DNA from: VMEP01 sp964414265
Lineage (GTDB): Bacteria; Patescibacteriota; Minisyncoccia; Phycocordibacterales; VMEP01
NCBI GenBank assembly: GCA_964414265.1
Contig: CAYPVT010000015.1
Span: 1-18,576 of the forward strand
DNA: 18,576 bases
Reading direction: 5' to 3'
Of the stretch, positions 12,555 to 18,536 are shown piece after piece. Position 1 is the first letter of the stretch, and every line of letters starts with the position of its first letter. The position numbers and the translations under genes were made by a program. The notes beneath the pieces were generated by a model. That model was not told the origin of the DNA and made no database searches. It saw only the letters and a list, made by a program, of their open reading frames with translations.

Positions 12555-13984
12555 CTAACGGGACAGGTGCTTTAGTTTAGATAACTCTTCTTTTGTTATT
12601 GTTGCATCGTCCCACTCTATTTTTGTNNNNNNNNNNNNNNNNNNNNNNNNNNNNNNNNNNNNNNNNNNNNNNNNNNNNNNNNNNNNNNNNNNNNNNNNNN
12701 NNNNNNNNNNNNNNNNNNNNNNNNNNTTAGTTTAGATAACTCTTCTTTTGTTATTGTTGCATCGTCCCACTCTATTTTTGTTCCATTTGGGCCCATAAGA
12801 TAAGGGTCGGTTCCTTTTCCGGTAATCAAAACAACATCACCTGATTTAGCTCGTTTAAGTCCTTCTCTGATTGCTTCGCGTCTGTTTATTAAAATTGTCG
12901 GTACTTTGTTTTTTATACCGAGGGCGACAGCACGAGCAATTTCTTCCGGGTTTTCGTCGTAGGAATCATCGTCAGTTAGAATTATTTCTTCACAATAAGT
13001 GTCGGCAACACGACCCATTTCCGGACGCTTCCATTTATCTCTGCCCCCACCCGTTGCTCCAAAGACACAAATTTTACGGTGATTTTCAAATACTTTATAA
13101 ACTTTTTCCATGGAATCAGCAGTATGAGCGTAATCAACAACAACGGTAAAATTTTGTCCGATATCTATTTTTTCAACGCGCCCACGAATGCCATCAAATT
13201 TTTCCAAAGCACGTTTTATTACTTCATTGCTTATGTTTTGTGATTTTGCAAAAGTAATTGCCGCTAAAATATTATAAAGGTTAAATTCTCCAGAAAGCTT
13301 TGAGTGAATTTTTCCTCCCCCTAAAGTGAAATCAATACCACTTTCATGAAGCTTAAACGGTTCGACATCTTTTAAAGAAAAGGTAGATTTATTTTCAATT
13401 TTAAAATTTAAAAAATCTTTTCCGTGTTGGTCGTCGCCATTAACCACCACAAAATGCGGTTTTTTCCATGAACGTTCTAGTTCTTTAACGATAGAGAGTT
13501 TTGCATTTTTGTATTTTTCAAATGAACCATGGGATTCAATATGTTCTGGTGATAAATTTGTAAAAATGAGCGCATTTAAAGAGAGGAAAAGATGTCTAAA
13601 TTGTTTCGCGCCTTCGGAGGTTATTTCAACTATTGCATAATCACAGTTTTCTTTTACAGCTTGGCGTAAGATTTTTTGTACAAAAAATCTTCCCGGCATT
13701 GTCATTTTAAATAGATTTCTTTTTTCCTCTTTTCCAATTTTAAATCTAAGTGTTGAAGCGATAGCTGTTTTGTATTGAGCTTCTTCCAGTATTGCGTTTA
13801 TTAGCTCAACCGTTGAAGTTTTTCCTTTAGTTCCAGTGACACCAACAACTTTAAGATGAAGTCCTGGTAGGCGATAGATAAGAGCCCCAAGAACTGCCAA
13901 GAAAAAATGATACGCTGGCTGAAAAAAGCGATAGATTTTTTTTGGTATAAATTTTTCTATTGTACGGAGAATTTTTTCAAGCAT
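12555..13984 (-). CDS. MurE-like Mur ligase lacking the N-terminal UDP-binding domain (gene interrupted by an assembly gap)
   Basis: It runs through the N gap. After collapsing the duplicated 55 bp and the N run, the coding length is 1275 nt (424 residues), in frame, ending Leu-Ser-Lys-Leu-Lys-His-Leu-Ser-Arg-stop. Mur ligases add an amino acid to UDP-MurNAc-peptide in peptidoglycan synthesis. Seen: the P-loop Gly-Thr-Lys-Gly-Lys-Thr-Ser (51-57), a Thr-Asn-Leu-Ser-Pro-Glu-His-Ile-Glu-Ser-His motif, Asp-Tyr-Ala-His-Thr, Phe-Gly-Ala-Thr-Gly-Gly-Gly-Arg-Asp, and Gly-Lys-Gly-Thr-Asp. These are the order and type of MurE domains 2 and 3. Domain 1 is replaced by a short amphipathic and hydrophobic segment (about 12-40) that may touch the membrane. 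The Asp-Asn-Pro-Arg motif for diaminopimelate is not present (Asp-Asp-Ser-Tyr instead), so the amino acid added is unknown. The start abuts the GIY-YIG stop. Confidence 0.85.
12572..12626. repeat. 55-bp left flank of gap, identical to 12727-12781
   Basis: Identical 55-bp sequences on both sides of the 100-N run. The bases code for the C-terminus of the Mur ligase only once in any sensible reading, so one copy is an artefact. Confidence 0.85.
12627..12726. other. Assembly gap (100 N) inside the Mur ligase gene
   Basis: Exactly 100 N between the two identical 55-bp flanks. Removing the N run and one flank gives an in-frame stop at 12555-12557, which supports the view that nothing is missing. 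Confidence 0.88.
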
Positions 13985-14242
13985 TTACCCTGTTAAATAA
14001 GATTTGAGCCTATTCCTAATAAACATTTTTCCTAAGTAAGTTTTTAGATACTTCTCACGATGAGTTGCGTCTTTTTGACTTAGACACGCTTCGTAATAAA
14101 TGAGCTTCATTATCCCGCGGTTTTTTGTAGACTCGACTTTTTTGTCTGCATGCTGCTCAAATCTTAATTTTAAATTTTTCGTGTAACCTGTGTAGAATTT
14201 ACCATCTTTTAGAGAGAGCAGCACGTATACGTAATAAAACAT
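13985..14242 (-). CDS. GIY-YIG nuclease-superfamily protein
   Basis: 85 residues, the size of a stand-alone GIY-YIG domain (UPF0213/YhbQ type). Motif residues: Tyr4-Val-Tyr6 in the first strand, Tyr17-Thr-Gly19 in the second, Arg27 in the first helix, His31, and Glu63 as the metal-binding acid in His-Arg-Glu-Lys-Tyr-Leu-Lys. All catalytic positions are present, so it is probably an active endonuclease. It ends Lys-Ser-Tyr-Leu-Thr-Gly, and the codons for this end lie within the left inverted repeat of the surrounding cassette. It sits exactly between ruvA and the Mur ligase gene with a stop abutting the next ATG. Target and role are unknown; the family includes homing and repair nucleases. Confidence 0.9.
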   Translation of the reverse strand: MFYYVYVLLSLKDGKFYTGYTKNLKLRFEQHADKKVESTKNRGIMKLIYYEACLSQKDATHREKYLKTYLGKMFIRNRLKSYLTG

Positions 14243-14268
14243 ATATTTTTAAAATTATTTAACAGGGT
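13987..14268 (-). mobile_element. Candidate minimal cassette: GIY-YIG gene between 14-bp inverted repeats
   Basis: ACCCTGTTAAATAA at 13987-14000 is the perfect reverse complement of 14255-14268. The 282-bp unit holds only the GIY-YIG gene. Its right end is 3 bp from the ruvA stop and its left end is 2 bp from the start codon of the Mur ligase, as if inserted into the junction of a former ruvA-mur operon. No target-site duplication is evident. The ends could also pair in RNA and frame the gene as one long hairpin. Confidence 0.55.
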
Positions 14269-14271
14269 GAA

Positions 14272-14847
14272 TTATCCATTTCCTAGAATTTTTAGAGCTT
14301 CTTTTACACGGAGACTTGCCCCAGAAATTTCATGGGGAACTTTCTTGAGAGCATTTCTTGCTTCGTTTTGTGAGTAACCGAGAGATTGAAGAGCTAGAAC
14401 AGCGTCGGATTCTTCTTGTAGCTCTGGAGAGCCAATATCGGTCCAAGCCCCAAGTTTGTCGCGTAATTCCAAGACTATTTTTTCAGAAGTTTTTCTGCCG
14501 ATCCCAGAAATTTTTGTTAAATAAGAAGCCTCACCAGTTGAAATAGCCTTGCGGATACTTTCTGTTGGGGCAACGTTCATTATGGCTAAGGCTGATTTTG
14601 GTCCAATCCCGGAGACAGTAAGAAGAAGCTCAAAAAACTCAAGATCACCTTGTCCTTCAAACCCGTATAAATCAAGGGCATTTTCTCGTACAGCGAGGTA
14701 TGTCCATAGACGCACGGGGGATTTTTCCTTGTTTATTTTCCTTAATGTTTCTAAGGTGGCGTTTACTTTGTAGCCCACACCAGAAACATCAATAACAACG
14801 TAACGGTCTCCTGAAAAAACAATTTTTCCCTCAAGCTGAGAAATCAT
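14272..14847 (-). CDS. ruvA: Holliday junction DNA helicase subunit RuvA
   Basis: 191 residues, normal for RuvA, which binds four-way junctions and recruits the RuvB motor. Domain I (1-65) is the OB fold starting Met-Ile-Ser-Gln-Leu-Glu-Gly-Lys, with Val-Gly-Tyr-Lys-Val in the expected place. Domain II has two helix-hairpin-helix motifs (Val-Ser-Gly-Ile-Gly-Pro-Lys-Ser-Ala and Ile-Ser-Gly-Ile-Gly-Arg-Lys-Thr-Ser-Glu-Lys). Domain III at the end is the small RuvB-binding helix bundle (Leu-Gly-Tyr-Ser). The open frame extends to 15195 but that part is the antisense of rpsT; ATG 14847 is the homologous start. TATTAT on the minus strand at 14862-14857 could be its -10. ruvB and ruvC are not in the window. 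Confidence 0.96.
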   Translation of the reverse strand: MISQLEGKIVFSGDRYVVIDVSGVGYKVNATLETLRKINKEKSPVRLWTYLAVRENALDLYGFEGQGDLEFFELLLTVSGIGPKSALAIMNVAPTESIRKAISTGEASYLTKISGIGRKTSEKIVLELRDKLGAWTDIGSPELQEESDAVLALQSLGYSQNEARNALKKVPHEISGASLRVKEALKILGNG

Positions 14848-14869
14848 AATAATTGAATAATAGCCCAAT

Positions 14870-14898
14870 TTGCCTTTTTTATACAGACTTGGTAGTAT
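14870..14898 (+). promoter_or_regulatory. Promoter of rpsT
   Basis: TTGCCT (14870-14875), 17-bp spacer, TAGTAT (14893-14898) with TGG as extended -10. The leader is about 50 nt and might carry S20 autoregulation, though no specific structure was identified. It lies in the divergent space to ruvA. Confidence 0.6.
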
Positions 14899-14956
14899 CT
14901 CGGAACTAGCTTTGTTTTTTAATTTGTGTTCAAAAACGGCTAAAACTAAATTATTT

Positions 14957-15217
14957 ATGGCAATTACAAAAAGTGCAAAAAAGGCAATTCGCGTTTCTAA
15001 GCGAAAGAAGGTCTTCAACGACCGCCGACAAAGGGCAATGAAAGACATCGTTAAAGATGTTAAGAAGCTTGTTGTTGCTGGTAAAAAAGAGGAGGCTCTA
15101 AAGAATCTTTCAGCGGCATACAAAGCTATTGATAAGGCTGCCAAGCGTGGAGTTATTAAGAAAAATACGGCCGCTCGTAAAAAATCTCGTCTCACAATAG
15201 CAATTCAAAAGAAATAG
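14957..15217 (+). CDS. rpsT: 30S ribosomal protein S20
   Basis: 86 residues, very rich in Lys and Ala, with the family start Met-Ala-Ile-Thr-Lys-Ser-Ala-Lys-Lys-Ala and the motif Asn-Asp-Arg-Arg-Gln-Arg-Ala-Met-Lys. The middle is Ala-Tyr-Lys-Ala-Ile-Asp-Lys-Ala-Ala-Lys-Arg-Gly-Val-Ile and the end Lys-Asn-Thr-Ala-Ala-Arg-Lys-Lys-Ser-Arg-Leu. S20 binds 16S rRNA early in 30S assembly. The frame is open upstream to 14870, but ATG 14957 is the conserved start. It has its own promoter and a strong terminator directly behind it. Confidence 0.97.
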   Translation: MAITKSAKKAIRVSKRKKVFNDRRQRAMKDIVKDVKKLVVAGKKEEALKNLSAAYKAIDKAAKRGVIKKNTAARKKSRLTIAIQKK

Positions 15218-15221
15218 ATTG

Positions 15222-15250
15222 AAAAAAACGAGCGAAAGGCTCGTTTTTTT
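15222..15250 (+). terminator. Rho-independent terminator of rpsT
   Basis: A 12-bp stem (15222-15233 with 15239-15250) that ends in T7, loop GAAAG. It is A/T-symmetrical and could act in both directions. It begins 5 nt after the rpsT stop. Confidence 0.9.
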
Positions 15251-15262
15251 AAATTTAAAATT

Positions 15263-15559
15263 ATGAAAAATATTAGACCAGAAGAAGTAGAAGAGATAAT
15301 CGCGAACGGGGCGGTGGTTCTTGACGTACGCACAGAAGGTGAGTTTTCAGAGGGATATATTCCTCGCGCAATAAACATGGAAATTGGGGAAATGTCCGAA
15401 GAAGAAATTGAAAAGTTAGACAAAGAAAAAACTTATCTTTTGTATTGTCGTTCTGGTGGACGTTCATCTCGCGCAGCGCAAATGCTCGATTTTTTGGGAT
15501 TTAAGAATGTCTACAACTTGGAGGGAGGGTATATGGAGTGGGTGAAAACACAGGGGTAG
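15263..15559 (+). CDS. Single-domain rhodanese (sulfurtransferase-like)
   Basis: 98 residues, a complete single rhodanese domain. The cysteine loop is Cys62-Arg-Ser-Gly-Gly-Arg-Ser, which is the six-residue active-site loop typical of sulfurtransferases. Asp21-Val-Arg is the conserved early motif and Gly-Tyr-Ile-Pro-Arg-Ala-Ile-Asn the substrate-side helix start. The fold moves sulfane sulfur through a persulfide on Cys62; donor and acceptor are unknown. It starts 13 nt behind the rpsT terminator with no clear promoter of its own, so it may depend on read-through or on a weak A+T-rich promoter in the gap. Confidence 0.92.
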   Translation: MKNIRPEEVEEIIANGAVVLDVRTEGEFSEGYIPRAINMEIGEMSEEEIEKLDKEKTYLLYCRSGGRSSRAAQMLDFLGFKNVYNLEGGYMEWVKTQG

Positions 15560-15662
15560 GTTTTTTATATTGTGAGACGTCGCAGAGGAGGTTAGGACTG
15601 TGTTTGAGGGGTTTGGTGATACGAATGTTTACATATCTATTTTTTTTACACCGTTTTGTGTA

Positions 15663-16250
15663 CTACCCCTCTATAGACCTGAGCACTTTTCTCCTCCATA
15701 AAATCATAGTGGCAAATGAAGAATTGGTTAGGAACAAACTTGCAATATATAGAACGGTCGTCACATTATAATTCTGTAAAGCAATGAGGCTAAGGACGTT
15801 CGCAGATGCACTCATAATGAACGTACTTGTTGTTTCTGTAAACGGTTCCTCGTACCCTTTTCTAAAAGTTGGGAGAAATCCTACAAAGTCTATTGATGCA
15901 ACGGCAACGATTGCCCATATGGGATTTGAGATAAAGAAATATATTGCGATGGCACAAAATGAAGAAAGTAGACACGCAATGTCAAACTTGGAAATATTTT
16001 TTGTCCCAAACTTGAAGGATAGAAGAAAAATAGAGAAGCAAAACACTGCGCCTATTGCTAGTGCCCAGGCACCGTATCCTGCACCTTCTTTTAATTGAGC
16101 CATCACTCCTACAGTTTGAAGAATGGTCCAAACTAACCAAGAATATCTATGAGGCTCCGTTTTGCGAAGAAAAATATCCTTTATGTATGGAGCGAAACAA
16201 ACAACAGCGAGAATAGATGATGCAATACCAAAGAATAATTTTATTTCCAT
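15663..16250 (-). CDS. Multi-spanning membrane protein, PQ-loop-like
   Basis: 195 residues with about seven hydrophobic helices. The first helix pair (Phe-Ala-Pro-Tyr-Ile-Lys-Asp-Ile-Phe-Leu-Arg-Lys-Thr-Glu-Pro-His) and a second one in the C-terminal half (Gly-Phe-Leu-Pro-Thr-Phe-Arg-Lys-Gly-Tyr) look like two PQ-loop motifs, the pattern of SWEET/MtN3-type transporters, here with Pro-Tyr and Pro-Thr instead of Pro-Gln. Substrate unknown; the assignment is from pattern only. On the minus strand TATACT ends 6 nt before ATG 16250, so the mRNA is probably leaderless. The gene is convergent with the rhodanese gene, with about 100 nt between their stops and no evident terminator. Confidence 0.6.
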   Translation of the reverse strand: MEIKLFFGIASSILAVVCFAPYIKDIFLRKTEPHRYSWLVWTILQTVGVMAQLKEGAGYGAWALAIGAVFCFSIFLLSFKFGTKNISKFDIACLLSSFCAIAIYFFISNPIWAIVAVASIDFVGFLPTFRKGYEEPFTETTSTFIMSASANVLSLIALQNYNVTTVLYIASLFLTNSSFATMILWRRKVLRSIEG

Positions 16251-16256
16251 TTCAAA

Positions 16257-16265
16257 AGTATATCA
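16257..16265 (-). promoter_or_regulatory. Extended -10 of the PQ-loop-like gene
   Basis: Minus strand TGA-TATACT (16262-16257), 6 nt, ATG 16250. Same leaderless spacing as at 10141 and 17281. Confidence 0.55.
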
Positions 16266-16326
16266 AAGTTCTTTGTTTTCCTTATGTGTAAGTTTGTTTA
16301 GAATCAGAATACAGCATCAGATAAAA

Positions 16327-16488
16327 GCCCTCGGCAGGAGTATCTTCCTTAGTAAACTTTTTTCGTCAAAAAAGTTTCTTCGGACGGGCTCGTGGTTTGT
16401 TTTGCTAAACAAACATCACTCCGCCTTTCGATTCCTGCACGAAAAACAAGCAGTTGTTTTTCTCTCGGTTATTTTCACTTCGTTCAAA
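16327..16488 (-). repeat. tRNA-linked hairpin element, tRNA-Arg copy
   Basis: 162 nt directly after tRNA-Arg, matching the element after tRNA-Lys. Reading on the minus strand: spacer starting TTTGAACGAAGTGAAAAT; H1 at 16461-16442 (8-bp stem, loop CTGC, stem A/T-rich and unlike the Lys stem); core GTGCAGGAATCGAAAGGCGG from 16440, in which GCAGGAATCGAA (16438-16427) is antisense to this tRNA's own T-arm; H2 at 16414-16395 (8 bp); H3 at 16377-16354 (10 bp); and TCCTGCCGAGGGC (16339-16327), a copy of this tRNA's 3' end. Distances from GTGCAGG to the ATG at H2 are identical (27 nt) in both elements. No ORF. Confidence 0.75.
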
Positions 16489-16560
16489 TGCCCTCGGCAG
16501 GAATCGAACCTGCATCACAAGTACCGCAAACTTGAATCCTATCCATTGAACGACGAGGGC
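16489..16560 (-). tRNA. tRNA-Arg (anticodon GCG)
   Basis: 72 nt. Acceptor GCCCTCG pairs with CGAGGGC, discriminator A. D stem GTTC/GGAT contains wobbles. Anticodon stem CAAGT/ACTTG with loop TTGCGGT gives anticodon GCG, reading CGC and CGU. T stem GCAGG/CCTGC with loop TTCGATT. CCA not encoded. Most bacteria read these codons with an ACG (inosine) tRNA, so GCG is noteworthy. A TATAAT on the minus strand at 16575-16570 lies 9 nt upstream as a likely -10. Confidence 0.93.
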
Positions 16561-16569
16561 ATATAAAAC

Positions 16570-16575
16570 ATTATA
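16570..16575 (-). promoter_or_regulatory. -10 box of tRNA-Arg
   Basis: Perfect TATAAT on the minus strand, 9 nt before the mature 5' end. A convincing -35 was not found. Confidence 0.5.
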
Positions 16576-16598
16576 CAAAAACAAAATCCTAATTTTTA

Positions 16599-16768
16599 CA
16601 CTCCGACTCCGACGTCTCGCTGAAGCGAGAATCGGAGAGCCGACCAATGCGTCGGCTGGGCATATAAAACTGTTTTCTAAATCTACACTATCACCTTTAA
16701 ATTATCCACTCCGACGCCCCACTTACTAGGGGGTCGGAGAGCCGACCAACGCGTCGGCTTAACATATA
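16599..16768 (-). repeat. Two-copy double-hairpin repeat upstream of tRNA-Arg
   Basis: Two units, 16599-16666 and 16707-16768. Each starts CACTCCGAC, has a first hairpin closed by CTCCGA/TCGGAG (16607-16612/16632-16637 and 16709-16714/16734-16739) and a second hairpin AGCCGAC/GTCGGCT (16638-16644/16651-16657 and 16740-16746/16753-16759). The loop is CAAYGC and the unit ends in CATATA. The inner stem of the first hairpin differs completely (TCTCGC/GCGAGA versus CCCC/GGGG) yet stays paired. No ORF. GGGCATATAAAAC next to the first unit (16658-16670) also spans the tRNA-Arg 5' end (16558-16570). Confidence 0.75.
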
Positions 16769-16809
16769 CCACACAACAAAATAAATCGCTATTCCCGAGC
16801 GGAGTGCCC

Positions 16810-17274
16810 TTAAAAACCAAAGTACTCAAAAAGTTTTTGAGCCAATGGTTCGTGAATTGTTTCTTCTTGTAAAAATTCTTTTAAAAATTCCTCAACACTC
16901 TTTGGGTCAGTCTCTCCAAGAGGGATTATGAGCAAGGGCATGAATAGGCGAGTTGATTGGAGTAGTAGTTTTTTCTTATGGGATTCATCTTTAATACAAA
17001 ATGCTTCCAAGCTGTCGTAAAGGTAAAGCGTTTCTCCCGCGCGGACACCGCGCTTGGTGATTTCAAAATTAACTAATTCTGGTTTTTTGTTGGCATGTGT
17101 TGCGATAGTGAAAGCTGAAAGTAAAACAACGAAAGCAAACAAAACGTTTCCATAAATAAGAGCGGCGACACTTCCTGCTCCCGCTACAATCCAGAGAGCC
17201 CAGAACCAGTCTGGTTCTTTGTGGTTGTGGTCGTACTCTGTTGCGGTCCAGGATATTTTTTGAGACGCATTCAT
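16810..17274 (-). CDS. Small membrane protein of unknown function
   Basis: 154 residues. A polar N-terminus with Glu-Tyr-Asp-His-Asn-His-Lys-Glu-Pro-Asp-Trp-Phe-Trp leads into two transmembrane helices (about 24-63). The remaining 90 residues are cytosolic in type, a mix of strands and an amphipathic end helix. No enzymatic motif recognised. TATAAT on the minus strand ends exactly 6 nt before ATG 17274, so a leaderless mRNA is expected. It is divergent from the sigma-factor gene, with about 150 nt between the starts. The repeat array at 16599-16768 follows it. Confidence 0.75.
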   Translation of the reverse strand: MNASQKISWTATEYDHNHKEPDWFWALWIVAGAGSVAALIYGNVLFAFVVLLSAFTIATHANKKPELVNFEITKRGVRAGETLYLYDSLEAFCIKDESHKKKLLLQSTRLFMPLLIIPLGETDPKSVEEFLKEFLQEETIHEPLAQKLFEYFGF

Positions 17275-17280
17275 CTTTTA

Positions 17281-17289
17281 ATTATAACA
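17281..17289 (-). promoter_or_regulatory. Extended -10 of the small membrane protein gene
   Basis: Minus strand TGT-TATAAT (17286-17281), then 6 nt and ATG 17274. Confidence 0.6.
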
Positions 17290-17415
17290 GATGGTGCAAG
17301 ATTTAAAATTAAGAATATAACTTTTCCTTAAACACCGGAGTTTTAATAGGTGAAAGGTCGAAAATGAAATAGATGGCGGTTGGGCGAGCTTTCATTGCCA
17401 CGCTCTTCCGTGTTG

Positions 17416-17421
17416 TATAAT
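17416..17421 (+). promoter_or_regulatory. -10 box of the sigma-factor gene
   Basis: TATAAT, 6 nt before ATG 17428. TTGCCA at 17395-17400 would give a short 15-bp spacer, so the -35 is uncertain. Leaderless start. Confidence 0.55.
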
Positions 17422-17427
17422 AGGGAC

Positions 17428-18012
17428 ATGATAGACGGCGAAGATGAAAAAATAATCAAAGAACTTCCAGATGAGGAGGTCTTGTCACGCTCAATAGAAA
17501 AACCAGATTATTTTGCAGAAATAGTCGACCGCTATCAAGGAGCTTTGCTCCGGAAGGCGAATAACATGCTCCGAAACGAAGAAAGCGCGGAGGACGTGGT
17601 TCAGGAGACATTTGTAAAAATATACGCAAACGCGGGTCGTTTTAAAGAGGTTCCCGGGGCAACGTTTAAATCATGGGCCTATAAAATTCTTGTTAACACT
17701 TGCCTAACCCTTCTAAAGAAGAGTAAGCGTGAGAGGGAAATTTTTGTTGCTCTTGACCCAGAACTCGCTGAAGTTATTGCTGACCCAATGGATCTTTCCT
17801 TTATTGATAAAAAGTTTTCAGCGGACCATTTAATGTCTTTAGTGTCGCGACTTTCAGAGACACTACGGCGCACGGTGATGTGGCACACAGTTGATGACCT
17901 TTCGTACCAAGAGATTGCAGAAAAAGATGGGGTGACGGAAGGGGTCGTTAGGGCGAGAATGCATCGTGCTAAAAAAGAACTTAGGAAAATAAACGAATCG
18001 TTTGGAGTATAA
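17428..18012 (+). CDS. ECF-type sigma-70 family factor
   Basis: 194 residues, the ECF size. Region 2 (about residues 30-100) shows Glu-Asp-Val-Val-Gln-Glu-Thr-Phe-Val-Lys-Ile-Tyr, the core-binding and -10-reading helix, followed by Phe-Lys-Ser-Trp-Ala-Tyr-Lys-Ile-Leu-Val-Asn. Region 4 (about 135-190) has Leu-Ser-Tyr-Gln-Glu-Ile-Ala-Glu-Lys-Asp-Gly-Val-Thr-Glu-Gly-Val-Val-Arg-Ala-Arg, the helix-turn-helix for the -35. The frame is open to 17380, but ATG 17428 lies 6 nt behind a TATAAT. The next gene, a small membrane protein, starts 10 nt after its stop and may control it. Its target promoters are unknown. Confidence 0.92.
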   Translation: MIDGEDEKIIKELPDEEVLSRSIEKPDYFAEIVDRYQGALLRKANNMLRNEESAEDVVQETFVKIYANAGRFKEVPGATFKSWAYKILVNTCLTLLKKSKREREIFVALDPELAEVIADPMDLSFIDKKFSADHLMSLVSRLSETLRRTVMWHTVDDLSYQEIAEKDGVTEGVVRARMHRAKKELRKINESFGV

Positions 18013-18013
18013 T
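18008..18013 (+). promoter_or_regulatory. Possible -10 overlapping the sigma-factor stop
   Basis: TATAAT spans the stop codon of the sigma gene and ends 9 nt before ATG 18023. It could give the next gene a separate transcript, or be a coincidence within the A+T-rich junction. Confidence 0.35.
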
Positions 18014-18022
18014 TTAAAAAAT

Positions 18023-18367
18023 ATGGAACAAATTAATAAAATTAAAGAAAGAGTGATGTGGAGAGTCCACTTTATATATAGAGTGAGAAAGATTTTAAAT
18101 TCACCACTTTTCCCGTTGGCTTTCCTCCTTGTTTCAGTCGGAGCGCTTAGTGTTCTAGTGTCTCTTCAGCATGTATTTGCAAACGTGCCTAAGGATTTTG
18201 ATTTTGCGCGACAGTATCAATTCTGGTTCTCTGCTCTCACAAATACCGAAGTGACAGTAAAGGCAACTTTGCTTGTGGCAATGTTTCTCCTTGTGATTGA
18301 AGTGCGTAATATTTTTGCTTCTTTGAATGTTTTTAAACATTCACAACAAAGATTGAGTATTTCGTAA
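18023..18367 (+). CDS. Small membrane protein downstream of the sigma factor
   Basis: 114 residues, start chosen at ATG 18023 (the frame is open to 18002). A basic N-terminal region with Trp and Arg-Val-Arg-Lys (about 1-27) precedes two transmembrane helices (about 30-52 and 80-99); a short basic tail follows. A basic cytosolic head next to helices, right behind an ECF sigma gene, would fit an anti-sigma or sensor protein, but no zinc-binding anti-sigma motif (His-x3-Cys-x2-Cys) is present. The role is inferred from position only. Confidence 0.65.
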   Translation: MEQINKIKERVMWRVHFIYRVRKILNSPLFPLAFLLVSVGALSVLVSLQHVFANVPKDFDFARQYQFWFSALTNTEVTVKATLLVAMFLLVIEVRNIFASLNVFKHSQQRLSIS

Positions 18368-18398
18368 CAAATATATTTCATGCTTAGTTATAATGGGC

Positions 18399-18449
18399 AT
18401 GAAGAAGGAACTTTTTGAAAAATTGATAGAGAGAAATGGACCAACGTAG
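18399..18449 (+). CDS. Possible 16-residue ORF
   Basis: Encodes MKKELFEKLIERNGPT, starting 4 nt behind a TATAAT (18389-18394), followed by a small hairpin (AGCGC-TTT-GCGCT near 18455) and the terminator at 18501. The whole could be a short transcript of about 140 nt, either a microprotein gene, a small RNA, or the stump of a decayed gene. Confidence 0.3.
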   Translation: MKKELFEKLIERNGPT

Positions 18450-18500
18450 ACGAAAAGCGCTTTGCGCTATGCATAAAAACTTCATAACAGCACCCAGGTT

Positions 18501-18536
18501 AAAACAAAAACCACCCGAGAGGGTGGTTTTTGTTTT
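18501..18536 (+). terminator. Strong bidirectional terminator
   Basis: Perfect 16-bp stem (18501-18516 with 18521-18536), loop GAGA, with the T-rich 3' arm ending TTTTTGTTTT. A matching A-rich 5' arm makes it symmetrical, so it can serve both strands. The remaining 40 bp to the window end show nothing recognisable. Confidence 0.9.

Noticed and set aside
14848..15195. N-terminal extension of RuvA to 15195
   Set aside because: The extension is the antisense of rpsT. The RuvA family start is at 14847.
15552..15670. Inverted repeat AGGGGTAG/CTACCCCT between the rhodanese and PQ-loop-like genes
   Set aside because: It consists of the two convergent genes' last codons plus stop (GGGG-TAG on each strand); with over 100 nt between arms it is probably chance.
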